Shown here: positions 1 through 8,059 of the stretch, in pieces
Layout of the letters: every line of letters starts with the position of its first letter
Numbering within the stretch: position 1 is the stretch's first letter
From: G965222335 sp965222335
GTDB taxonomy: Bacteria; Pseudomonadota; Gammaproteobacteria; Pseudomonadales; Halieaceae
Direction: 5' to 3'
Assembly (NCBI GenBank): GCA_965222335.1
Contig: OZ244944.1
Location: 2,914,001-2,978,000 of the forward strand
DNA length: 64,000 bases
Notes under the pieces: generated by a model
The model's database searches: none
Seen by the model: the letters and a program-made list of their open reading frames with translations, nothing else
What the model was told of the DNA's origin: nothing
Made by a program: the position numbers and the translations under genes

Positions 1-270
1 CCAAATGAATCCATGCTCGTCGCGGGCGATTCCTGTAATGGTTGATTCCCTTATAATTGCTGGAAAGCTGGTGTGTTGAACGACGTAGGCGTGGTTTGAA
101 TCTTCCGCCATTGAAAACAATGGCGACAACAAATTAATGATAGCTATGTAGAAAATAAAGCTTTTATTTGGAGCAAACAAAGTAACGGAACGACGCCGAT
201 CCGTCTTGGCCGCGGGGAGAGACGATATTTTTTTGGTTAAAGGAGGCACTCCAGCGTTCGGGCATTCCAT
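1..270 (-). CDS. N-terminus of a second propeller-type sensor protein (partial, runs off the window)
   Basis: A reading frame of exactly 90 codons begins at an ATG at 270, six bases after the TGA of the upstream hybrid kinase, and runs open to the window edge. An AAGTGG stretch just upstream may serve as ribosome site. After about 36 polar residues comes a hydrophobic stretch (FIFYIAIINLLSPLFSMA) that looks like a signal peptide or membrane anchor. The frame ends in TGIARDEHGFIW, which matches the repeat signature of two-component regulator propellers (compare QDSQGFIWILT in the neighbouring kinase). Inferred: a second periplasmic propeller sensor, perhaps also a kinase or a GGDEF protein, in one transcript with the gene before it. 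The output domain lies outside the window. Confidence 0.7.
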   Translation of the reverse strand, partial: MECPNAGVPPLTKKISSLPAAKTDRRRSVTLFAPNKSFIFYIAIINLLSPLFSMAEDSNHAYVVQHTSFPAIIRESTITGIARDEHGFIW

Positions 271-276
271 CCACTT

Positions 277-3200
277 TCATTCCATCGTGATAGCATCATC
301 CTGCGCTACGAGGCTTTCGAGGATTGGTAACGTTTTCTGATAGGCCCGCTCTAATTCTTCTGCCAGTGACGGTATGTCTTCATTGCGATTTTCTCTAGCG
401 ATTAGCTCGATTCTAGCGCTTAGCCCTCTTACTCTGTCTGCTGCCATATTTGCGCTCATAGATTTTATGGCATGCGCCGTTCTGTATATTTCAACTGAGT
501 CTTCTCGTTCGACACTGCTTCTGAGCTCTTCAAGTTTGTCAATCATCTGAGTTTTGTAGCCTTTTAGCAGTTTTTCTAGTAGCGGCTTACCAGTGGTTCT
601 CTCCACCTCTCTTATGCCCTCAAGGGACGAAAGGTTTACGAGCTTGGTGGCTTCTGTATCTTGGTCTGCGCCTTCAGTGTTACTGGCCTCGGCAGTCTCA
701 TCAAGCGGGTAGCTATAGTGTTCAGGGAATACGGCTCTAACATGCGATTTAATCGTATTCTGGAGTTGCTCGATAGTGAAGGGTTTGCCAAGATAGTCAT
801 CCATTCCCGCCATTTTGCATTTTTTCTTATCATCTGCGGAAAGCCCTGCTGTAAGTGCAACTATAGGTGTTCTTTCCGTTTCGCTCTCCTGCTCGAGTTC
901 GCGAATCTTCTTTGTCGCCTCATACCCATCCATCACGGGCATCTGGCAGTCCATAAATACTATGTCAAAATCCTGCTTCCTAAAAAGCTCACACGCAATT
1001 TTCCCATTTCCCGCAATCGCTACCTCGAATCCTGAAATTTGCAGCATTTCCTTCGCGATTCTCTGATTTAGTTCGACATCCTCGGCGACTAGTGCTTTTA
1101 GCGAACTCCTTGCGTTTCCCTCTTTTGATTCTGGGGCAGGGTCGTTAGGCGCTGATATGCGCAAGTCATGGCTGATTGCTACAAGACTCTTGACTGCCTG
1201 TATTAATGATGCCGTAGTTACCGGTTTGCCGATTCTACGTAAGCCCCGGGGATCTTTGGCTTCTCTTGATGATATAGGCGTCAAAATGATTGATCTTGAA
1301 ATATATCCTGTCGTATCACGGAGGTTTCTTTCCTCGGCATCTGAATTTACATCGAAAAGGTATAGGTCGCCTTTTGCGTCCTTGGGATCGAAGTCGGCAA
1401 GGCAATCAAGACGCACAATTTTTTTCACTCCGATACTTCTTAACTGATTCTCAAGCATCTCATAAAGGCTAGTATTCTGAGTAAAGATAGTGGCGTTCTT
1501 GATTGACTCTATAATCTCTCGCTCTGGCTGTTCATTGGCTATTTCCAAGCGTAACTCTATTGTGAATGTTGTGCCTGATCCCTTAGTGGATCTGACACTT
1601 AGTGATCCGCCCATTAGCTCAATAAGTTGCTTGGAGATAGCAAGCCCTAATCCGGTTCCCCCGTATTGGCGCGTTGTGCTTGCGTCGGCCTGAGTAAAAG
1701 CATCGAAAATCTGCTCTTGCGTCTTTGAGTCCATTCCAATGCCTTCGTCCTCTACGTTGATCAAGGCCCGGAGGAAGCCTGATTCCGTATTGGACTCTAG
1801 TGATTTCACTCTGATATTCACATTGCCTTTATCCGCAAATTTGATGGCGTTGTTAACAAGGTTCATAAGAACCTGTCTGATCTTGGTTGGATCACCAACT
1901 AGCGCTAGGTGGGCATCTGGATCAATAATAGATTGTATTGATAGGCCTTTGCGGCTCGCGGGTTCTCCTTGTAGATAGGTCACATCATCTATGAGGTCCG
2001 GGAGGTAGAACTTTATTTCTTCTAGTTCGATTTTTTCCGCTTCAATTTTAGAAAAATCTAAAATTGAGTTGATCAGGCTAAGCAAAGATTCTCCGCTTGA
2101 TTTGGCCGCTTCCGCGAATCTAGCTTGTTGTTCGGATAATTTTGTGTGGAGTAGAAGCTCTGTCATTCCGATCATGCCATGCATTGGAGTTCTGATTTCA
2201 TGGCTCATAGTTGCCAAGAAGTCCGATTTAGCGCGGTTGGCTGCCTCCGCCGCTAATCTCGCCTCTTGGAGGTCCGCGGTGCGATCCTGTACCTTCGCTT
2301 CTAGCTCTTTTTCTCGCTCTTTTGCTTGATGTGACTTCCTTCGTTGTCTCAACATCAAAAGGCCAATTGATAATGAGGCGGCTATGGCATATGAAAAGTA
2401 TGCCCAAGTGCTCAGCCATGGTGCGGGCTTGACGGTTAAGTTGAAATGTATCCCCTCTGTGTTCCAGACGCCGTCTGAATTAGAGCCTTGGATGTAAAGG
2501 CTGTAGTTCCCGCCTGGGAGGCTTGTAAGAGAGAAGGATCGATTGGTATCCAGTTCTATCCATTCATTGTCAAACCCCTCGAGTCGATATCGATACTTGT
2601 TGTCTTCTGGGTTGGTGTAATCCAGAGCAGCAAATGTAAAAGTCGCGTAGCGGAAGTCGTATTCAAGGTTGATATTTTTGAGTGCGTGGTAGGGCTCTTC
2701 AAAGAAAACCTTGTCGTTGAGGATTCTAAATTCGGTTAATCGTATGGGCGGTAGGTATGAGCTTCCTTTGTCGAAGCTGGCATCTACGATATTGAGTCCA
2801 TTGTTTCCACCGAAGTATATCTGTCCTTTTGAGTCTTTGAAGACAGCGGCGTGATTGAATTCCGCGCCCTGTAAGCCATCAGTTACATCAAAGTTCTCTG
2901 AGGACATAGTTGTGGGGTTAAATCTGGTTAACCCTCGATTGTGGGATAGCCAGAGGTTTCCGCTAGCGTCGCTGGTTACAGCGTAAACATCGGCGCTCGG
3001 AAGATTTATATCCTCGGAGTATTGTATAAAATCGCTTACTCGGTTTTTACGGGCCTCTTTGCTCCAGCTGTTTAGTCCGCCACTCTGCGTCCCTATCCAG
3101 AGTGTTTCGTTTGAATCCTCATGAAGCGCCCAAGCCATATTGCTGGAAAGGGTGGTTGGGTCGCGAGGGTCAGACTGATACCGCTCAAAAGTACCTTCGG

Positions 3201-4788
3201 ATAGATTAAATCGGTTTAGGCCGTTTTCAGTCCCGATCCAGATATCGTTGGATTTGTCCTCCAGGAGCGCGATTACGTTGTTGCTACTTATAGTTGAGCC
3301 ATCCCTTGTATTGTGGCGATACTTTTTGAACGAATCGGTTGCAGGATCAAGTACATTTAAGCCTCCCCCATAGGTTCCGACGAGAAGTTCACCACTCGAA
3401 AGTCTCAGAATACTCGTGACTCCATTCGCACTAATGCTGTTTGAGTCTGTAATCCTGCGCTTGTATACCGTGGTTTTGTTCGATTTGAGATCAATTTTGT
3501 TTAGCCCTGAGTCTAGCGTTCCCGCCCATACAAAATCGCCATCGCTGTACAAACTCATGATCTCGTTGCCCGAGACCGCAAAACGACCATCGTCTATCGA
3601 TTTGTAGTGCTCGAGGTTTTCATCGTCCGGGTTAAACTTGCTAATGCCTGCGCCTGTGCCTATCCAGATGTCCCCGTCCTTTACTTCGGCAAAGGAGTTT
3701 ACAGAGTTGGTGAGAACGCCCTCTTGGGAGTCAAGGCGCTTGAATATAGATTTTGTCCCATAGGCGAGGCCATTAAAGGTTCCTGCCCAGATAATACCGG
3801 ACCTGCTTTGATAAATGCTTAGCGCCTGATCGTCGGGCAGGCTTGAGTTGGATGTGTCGATTCTTGTAAACATCTGAGTTCCAGGTTCCAGGACGCTAAT
3901 CCCTTGCCGCGTAGCTGCCCAGATATTGCCGGTTTGGTCTTCTATCGTTCCGTATACGGTGGCATCGCTGATGGGGCGTTCGCTGTCATCTGTCGGCATG
4001 TACTGAAGAAACGATTCTGAGGTGGGCGAGAATCGGATGAGCCCGGATGACAAGGTAGATATCCACAGATTACCTTTGCTATCTGCATTAATACTCGCCG
4101 GCTGTTCCGCGTATTCCCTGGGGCCTTTAGGGGTGGGTATGCTAAGTTCTGTGATGTTTTTTTCGTGTGTATCTATTCGAAGCAGCCCTTGATTTTCTAC
4201 TACTGCCCAAATCACGCCGGCAGGGGATTCTGTGAACGCCACGAACTGTGTGAGTGTTTCGCTATTGTTTGGGGGAAAATGAGTAAATTCACGAGAGCTG
4301 GGCTCGAATTTGCTAAACCCCAGACCGCGTTCATAGCCTAGCCATATACTGCCGCTGGAGGATTTGAAGATTGCGTATATTGTGTTTGAGAGAGGTGTTT
4401 TGGAGCTGATCGAATCTGCAGCTTGAATTGAGGAAAACGATTCACTGGCGGCGTTGTATTCGTTCAGGCCGCCACCGGCTGTAGAAATCCAAAGGTTGCC
4501 TGCATCGTCCTCTACTATACCAGTAGTTGACTGATGGCTTATGGACTCTGAGTTCTGGTTTGATGCCCTAAACCTAGTGACCTCATAGCCGTCAAATCTA
4601 TGAAGCCCCTCTTGGGTTAGAATCCAAATAAAGCCCTGTGAGTCCTGGAATATCGTTCTGACAGTCTGCTGCGCGAGATCTCGAGACGCTGGTGATAGCT
4701 GAAACGTATAGTCGCGGGGATGTAACCCAAGGGAGACTTGGGGAAGTACGAGCAGAAGGGCCATACTTGCCAGTCTGAAAGCCTTCAA
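277..4788 (-). CDS. Hybrid sensor histidine kinase with periplasmic propeller, Y_Y_Y, HisKA-HATPase, REC and HPt
   Basis: This 1503-residue protein starts with a signal peptide (~1-21), followed by about 14 propeller repeats (each with a D..G..W motif such as DKSNDIWIGTENGL) to ~residue 680. A Y_Y_Y domain follows (~700-780), then one membrane helix (~785-807) and a coiled coil. The HisKA domain has SHEIRTPMHGM (His near 863). The ATPase has an N box (NLVNNAIKF), DEGIGM and GGTGLGLAISK. A weak receiver-like segment precedes a canonical receiver (VFMDCQMPVMDG, Asp near 1279; Lys in LGKPF), and an HPt domain ends the protein (AHAIKSMSANM, His near 1438). Family knowledge: such proteins, best studied in Bacteroides, sense extracellular glycans or other polymers and relay phosphate internally. 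No separate regulator is nearby. Base composition is clearly more AT-rich than the rest of the window. Confidence 0.93.
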   Translation of the reverse strand: MKAFRLASMALLLVLPQVSLGLHPRDYTFQLSPASRDLAQQTVRTIFQDSQGFIWILTQEGLHRFDGYEVTRFRASNQNSESISHQSTTGIVEDDAGNLWISTAGGGLNEYNAASESFSSIQAADSISSKTPLSNTIYAIFKSSSGSIWLGYERGLGFSKFEPSSREFTHFPPNNSETLTQFVAFTESPAGVIWAVVENQGLLRIDTHEKNITELSIPTPKGPREYAEQPASINADSKGNLWISTLSSGLIRFSPTSESFLQYMPTDDSERPISDATVYGTIEDQTGNIWAATRQGISVLEPGTQMFTRIDTSNSSLPDDQALSIYQSRSGIIWAGTFNGLAYGTKSIFKRLDSQEGVLTNSVNSFAEVKDGDIWIGTGAGISKFNPDDENLEHYKSIDDGRFAVSGNEIMSLYSDGDFVWAGTLDSGLNKIDLKSNKTTVYKRRITDSNSISANGVTSILRLSSGELLVGTYGGGLNVLDPATDSFKKYRHNTRDGSTISSNNVIALLEDKSNDIWIGTENGLNRFNLSEGTFERYQSDPRDPTTLSSNMAWALHEDSNETLWIGTQSGGLNSWSKEARKNRVSDFIQYSEDINLPSADVYAVTSDASGNLWLSHNRGLTRFNPTTMSSENFDVTDGLQGAEFNHAAVFKDSKGQIYFGGNNGLNIVDASFDKGSSYLPPIRLTEFRILNDKVFFEEPYHALKNINLEYDFRYATFTFAALDYTNPEDNKYRYRLEGFDNEWIELDTNRSFSLTSLPGGNYSLYIQGSNSDGVWNTEGIHFNLTVKPAPWLSTWAYFSYAIAASLSIGLLMLRQRRKSHQAKEREKELEAKVQDRTADLQEARLAAEAANRAKSDFLATMSHEIRTPMHGMIGMTELLLHTKLSEQQARFAEAAKSSGESLLSLINSILDFSKIEAEKIELEEIKFYLPDLIDDVTYLQGEPASRKGLSIQSIIDPDAHLALVGDPTKIRQVLMNLVNNAIKFADKGNVNIRVKSLESNTESGFLRALINVEDEGIGMDSKTQEQIFDAFTQADASTTRQYGGTGLGLAISKQLIELMGGSLSVRSTKGSGTTFTIELRLEIANEQPEREIIESIKNATIFTQNTSLYEMLENQLRSIGVKKIVRLDCLADFDPKDAKGDLYLFDVNSDAEERNLRDTTGYISRSIILTPISSREAKDPRGLRRIGKPVTTASLIQAVKSLVAISHDLRISAPNDPAPESKEGNARSSLKALVAEDVELNQRIAKEMLQISGFEVAIAGNGKIACELFRKQDFDIVFMDCQMPVMDGYEATKKIRELEQESETERTPIVALTAGLSADDKKKCKMAGMDDYLGKPFTIEQLQNTIKSHVRAVFPEHYSYPLDETAEASNTEGADQDTEATKLVNLSSLEGIREVERTTGKPLLEKLLKGYKTQMIDKLEELRSSVEREDSVEIYRTAHAIKSMSANMAADRVRGLSARIELIARENRNEDIPSLAEELERAYQKTLPILESLVAQDDAITME

Positions 4789-4911
4789 TGCAATTGACCC
4801 TTGAGACCCTGGGTGAAGCGCTAATGTTAATTCATGGTTAGTCTTAAAGCCAATTCAAGACGGCGATACAAGGGCTACTAAGAGGGTGATATTGAGAGAT
4901 TGTGATGCGCG

Positions 4912-4946
4912 AAAAAAGCCGCTCTGGGTGGGCGCCTCAGAGCGAC
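4912..4946 (-). terminator. Rho-independent terminator after the 13-residue-repeat protein gene
   Basis: On the minus strand GTCGCTCTG and CAGAGCGGC form a nine-pair stem (one G-T pair) around an 11-base loop, followed directly by six T. It lies about 90 bases after the stop of the repeat-protein gene and upstream of the hybrid kinase, so the two are probably separate transcripts. Confidence 0.8.
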
Positions 4947-5037
4947 TTTCTTGTGGTAGACCCTATAGCCCCGAGAGCGAGGCCCAGGTGGAGCTTTGAT
5001 TCGTGGCCTATCTAGCTAGCGGGGGCTTTCTTGCTTA

Positions 5038-5730
5038 TCAGCGAATGCCCCAGCGGTAGCCTGTTTGCTCTGCGGTGCTGCGAATGCCCCAGCGGTATCC
5101 GGTCTGCTCGGCGGTGCTACGAATACCCCAGCGATAACCGGTTTGCTCGGCGGCGCTACGGATGCCCCAGCGATAACCGGTTTGCTCGGCGGCGCTACGG
5201 ATGCCCCAGCGGTAGCCGGTCTGATCAGCGGCGCTACGGATGCCCCAGCGGTAGCCGGTCTGATCAGCGGCGCTACGGATGCCCCAGCGATAACCGGTTT
5301 GCTCAGCGGTGCTGCGGATACCCCAGCGGTAACCTTGTTGATCCGAGGTGCTTCTGATCCCCCAACGGTACCCAGTCTGGCCGCTGAAGCTTTTTGTGCT
5401 CCACTCGTACGTCGCGCTAGCAACGGAACCTTGCGCTTCCGCTGCTTGGTCAGAAGCTCCCCATTTATACGTCTGCGCCCCTGTCTGTGACGTCGATGTC
5501 CACTTTGCATCTACGGAGTAACTTGGCGAATCATCCGCGTTTCCCCACTTGTATCCCGCCGAATAGCTTGTAGCGCTCGCCAGGGACCTAACTAGTTCGG
5601 GTGCTGCAGCGTTTGTACGCTCGCCCGGGTAATTTGCGATGCCCTTATCGGCCAAAGCAGTTCCGGAAAATGCGGCAACTACAACTGCCGGCGCAAGAAC
5701 TTTGATCCACTTTGTAGAATTGCTTTTCAT
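5038..5730 (-). CDS. Secreted protein with nine tandem 13-residue YRWGIRS repeats, function unknown
   Basis: The start at 5730 (MKSNSTKW) is preferred over an in-frame ATG 72 bases upstream because GAGGTGGG lies just before it and a clean signal peptide follows (cleavage near ALA-DKG, residue ~27). The mature protein has ~90 residues with degenerate YKWG/YEWS motifs. From residue 121 to the C-terminus (230) there are eight full copies and one partial copy of YRWGIRS-[TA]-[AS]-[ED]-Q-[TQ]-G. The copies differ only at three or four positions, and the protein ends right after the sixth residue of the ninth copy. No cysteine is seen and no known domain recognised. The S-x3-Q-x-G spacing recalls curlin repeats, and regular Tyr/Trp/Arg positions could stack in a beta-solenoid or amyloid; a multi-copy peptide precursor is another possibility. 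These roles are inference. The gene has its own promoter, leader and terminator. Confidence 0.85.
   Translation of the reverse strand: MKSNSTKWIKVLAPAVVVAAFSGTALADKGIANYPGERTNAAAPELVRSLASATSYSAGYKWGNADDSPSYSVDAKWTSTSQTGAQTYKWGASDQAAEAQGSVASATYEWSTKSFSGQTGYRWGIRSTSDQQGYRWGIRSTAEQTGYRWGIRSAADQTGYRWGIRSAADQTGYRWGIRSAAEQTGYRWGIRSAAEQTGYRWGIRSTAEQTGYRWGIRSTAEQTGYRWGIR
5041..5370 (-). repeat. 39-bp in-frame tandem repeat array (8.5 copies)
   Basis: The DNA encoding the YRWGIRS repeats is a head-to-tail array of 39-bp units, 330 bp in all. Copies are nearly identical (Ala/Thr and Glu/Asp variants, some silent changes). Because 39 is a multiple of three and the unit lacks stops in several frames, long open frames appear on both strands here; these are side effects of the repeat. 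Such arrays change copy number by slippage or recombination without shifting the frame. Confidence 0.95.
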
Positions 5731-5768
5731 TTCGCCCACCTCTAAACACGTCATTTGCGTATGAATGT

Positions 5769-5838
5769 CGTCGCTATGTTGCGACGTCGTTCCGCATTTC
5801 ACGCCTCACCTGAGACGTGATTCACATCCCGGAATGTG
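5769..5838 (-). promoter_or_regulatory. Folded 5' leader with three successive hairpins upstream of the repeat-protein gene
   Basis: Read 5' to 3' on the minus strand there are three inverted repeats in a row: CACAT-TCCGGG-ATGTG (5823-5838), TCACGTCTCA-GG-TGAGGCGTGA (5799-5820) and CGTCGC-AACATA-GCGACG (5769-5786). They sit between the predicted promoter and the start codon at 5730. The remaining ~38 bases to the ATG include the ribosome site. The arms pair almost perfectly and spacing is tight, so a structured untranslated region (thermosensor, protein-binding leader or mRNA stabiliser) is plausible. No known riboswitch family is recognised. Confidence 0.5.
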
Positions 5839-5851
5839 GATGCTTGACTTT

Positions 5852-5880
5852 GTTATACTGGTGGGGCTGAGGTCGTTGAA
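5852..5880 (-). promoter_or_regulatory. Candidate sigma-70 promoter for the repeat-protein gene
   Basis: Minus-strand TTCAAC (5875-5880) and TATAAC (5852-5857) are separated by 17 bases. Transcription would start near 5845, giving a leader of about 115 nt that contains the three hairpins. Between this promoter and the subtilase terminator (5881-6006) nothing else was recognised. Confidence 0.45.
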
Positions 5881-6006
5881 GGGTCGTATATACCCATTTT
5901 GGGGTAGTGGGGCAGACTGTGTTGGGGGCAGGCTGAGGCGACTTGTCCTGAATTGATCCCAAGCTACTGAAAAACAAGGATAAAATTCGAAATTTTCCAG
6001 CCTGTG

Positions 6007-6050
6007 AAAAACTGACCCTTTCGGGTACTGGTGCGGATACTCTCCGCACC
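6007..6050 (-). terminator. Double-hairpin terminator after the subtilase gene
   Basis: Twelve bases after the subtilase stop codon the minus strand carries GGTGCGGA-GAGTA-TCCGCACC, followed by a short hairpin ACCC-GAAA-GGGT and a run of five T. The first stem has eight perfect pairs. This closes the subtilase/GGDEF-EAL transcript. Confidence 0.7.
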
Positions 6051-6061
6051 TGGTTAGCGAA

Positions 6062-8059
6062 TCAGGGTGGGGGCCTGGTGGCTGACAGGCGTTCAATACG
6101 CTCTTTCTCTTGCAGGTACTGGGCGCGCCAATCTACCGCTGACTCCCCTCCGCTTTGCTCATGTTCATCACGCTCTATGTGCGCTTTTACCCCCCAGCGG
6201 CGGTTGTCGCTCGCTCCCTTCTCGGAGGGGCTGCTGTCGTAGAGTGTCTCCAGCCCCGGCAGGCTGGTGCTGCCATCATCGGCAAGGATCGCCGGGCCCT
6301 CGTAGTGCTCTTCATTGGCAAGGTCGCGTTCTAGGTAGAGCCCAGGGTTGCCGCAGCCGCGCTCTCCCAGGGTGACGGCGCGTGTGGCGCTGACGTAGCC
6401 ATTGCCCTGCTGGAAGGGGCTGTAGGCGAGTTTGCCGTTTCGGTTGATCGCCAGATCCGCGCTGGAGAGAAGCTTGCACTTCACGTCGTCCGGGCTGAGG
6501 TCCGGCTCAAGTTGCAGCAAAAGGGCGACGATGCCACTGACCAGCGCCGCGGCCTGGGAGGTGCCGGTCATCACGAACTCACCGCTGCTCAGCAAGTAAT
6601 CTGGGTGCTCCTCCGTCAGTGTCGAGCCCGGGCGCGTTATGCCCGCAATGTGGCCACCCGGCGCCACCAGGTCGGGCTTTATGTGCGCGCTTGGAGTTGG
6701 CCCCCGGGAAGAAAAGTCCGGGATGTAGTCATCGTTTTTGTCCCCCGGTGTCCAGGAGTCCGTGATCGCGCCGACGGTGATCACGTAGGGAAGGTTGCCG
6801 GGAGAGCCAATTGTCATCTGGTCCGGGCCCTCGTTGCCGGCCGCGGCGACCACGGTGATGCCGGCCTGCCACGCGCGCATAACGGCCTGGTTAATCGGGT
6901 CGAGCCAGTATGGCCAGCGAGGGCGGGCGGAAAACGAGAGGTTGAGAACCCGGATACCCAGCTCCTCACGGTTGTCCACCACCCACTGGATGCCCCTCAC
7001 GATGTCCAGGAAGTCGCCCTGTCCGGCCTTGTTGAAGGCCTTGACAGAAACGATCGATGCATCCGGGGCGATACCCATGTAAGAGCCATCGTGCTGCCCT
7101 TCCTTTATCACCCGCCCACTGTGTGCCAGCACGCTGGTCATGTGGGTGCCGTGCCCACTCTCATCAAAAACCTCGCTGCCCGTGCGATCCTTGATCGCGT
7201 CGTATCGACCAATCACCCGGTCCCGGTGCTGCGTGTCCAAGGCAAGGCTGGGGTGCTCCCAGAGTCCCGAATCCAGTACCGCCACCGCGATGCCGGCGCC
7301 GGTGATGCCGTGGCGGTGTAGCTCATCCGCGCCGATTACCGCGGGGTAGTAGGTGTCCTGTCCGTAGCTCGCATAGCCGGGAATCAGCTCGGTGAAGCAG
7401 CCGCCAACAAATGCGGCGCGCAGGCTCAGATCGCGTTGTTGCCAGGCTGTGCCGTCCCTGAGCGCCGCGAAACCAATACGGAGTTCACCGCTGCGCGGCA
7501 GCAGGTTGGACGGCAGGGGTGGCAGCTCGACTACCAACTCACCGTCTTCTGGTCGGGTCAGGCTGTTCGCACGCAGTGGCACGCCGTTGAAGCTCAATTC
7601 GGTGATACCGCCAAACTGTTCGGGCCATTTCAGGCGGAGTTCCTCGAGAGCCGCGGTTTCGCTACCTTTGTTGTAGAGTCGCCAGACAAGGTATTGCCCC
7701 TGCTGTTTTAGTTCCAGGGCGCCCCCCACGTCGCAGGGTTCCGGTTCGTCCTCGGGCGGCGCCAGGGACAGGTCATCGATGTGTCGCCGGACTTCGCCGC
7801 TGGCAAGTACCTCGTCCAGCTGGGCGCGACTCATGATGGCGCCGACCGCGTCAATGATGTGCAGGCGGTGGGTGACTTCACCCTCGGCTTCCTGCACAAG
7901 CTGCGCGAGCCGGGCGCTGTCCTCGCCCTGCAGCATCACGCGCAGGGGGGCGTCTTCGCTGCGTGCCTGGGTGGCAAACAGCGAGCAGCACAGGATGAGG
8001 GCCGCGGGCCAGCGGCGCTGCCCCCGGCTGCGGTCATTGTGAGAATCAGCTATCGGCAA
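6062..8059 (-). CDS. Secreted subtilisin-like (S8) serine protease
   Basis: The product is 665 residues with a signal peptide (~1-34, ending ATQARS-EDA) and an N-terminal region of ~220 residues that could act as a propeptide or substrate-binding part. A complete S8 catalytic domain follows: Asp in VAVLDSGLWEHP (~262), His in ESGHGTHMTSVLA (~303), Ser in GTSQAAALVSG (~500), and the oxyanion Asn context AAAGNEGPD. The C-terminal ~100 residues are charged and without a recognised domain. The start overlaps the end of the upstream response-regulator gene by 14 bases, so the two are co-transcribed and probably co-translated. That coupling of an exported protease to a cyclic-di-GMP protein is unusual. 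Substrate unknown; the secreted repeat protein encoded just downstream is one candidate (inference). Confidence 0.92.
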   Translation of the reverse strand: MPIADSHNDRSRGQRRWPAALILCCSLFATQARSEDAPLRVMLQGEDSARLAQLVQEAEGEVTHRLHIIDAVGAIMSRAQLDEVLASGEVRRHIDDLSLAPPEDEPEPCDVGGALELKQQGQYLVWRLYNKGSETAALEELRLKWPEQFGGITELSFNGVPLRANSLTRPEDGELVVELPPLPSNLLPRSGELRIGFAALRDGTAWQQRDLSLRAAFVGGCFTELIPGYASYGQDTYYPAVIGADELHRHGITGAGIAVAVLDSGLWEHPSLALDTQHRDRVIGRYDAIKDRTGSEVFDESGHGTHMTSVLAHSGRVIKEGQHDGSYMGIAPDASIVSVKAFNKAGQGDFLDIVRGIQWVVDNREELGIRVLNLSFSARPRWPYWLDPINQAVMRAWQAGITVVAAAGNEGPDQMTIGSPGNLPYVITVGAITDSWTPGDKNDDYIPDFSSRGPTPSAHIKPDLVAPGGHIAGITRPGSTLTEEHPDYLLSSGEFVMTGTSQAAALVSGIVALLLQLEPDLSPDDVKCKLLSSADLAINRNGKLAYSPFQQGNGYVSATRAVTLGERGCGNPGLYLERDLANEEHYEGPAILADDGSTSLPGLETLYDSSPSEKGASDNRRWGVKAHIERDEHEQSGGESAVDWRAQYLQEKERIERLSATRPPP

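Noticed and set aside
5041..5370. Tandem array considered as CRISPR
   Set aside because: Units are directly adjacent with no unique spacers and stay in frame within a coding gene.
5031..5510. Open frames on both strands with regular repeats (for example a Cys/Ser-rich plus-strand frame)
   Set aside because: They arise because the 39-bp repeat has no stop in several frames; only the minus-strand frame has a signal peptide, ribosome site, promoter and terminator.
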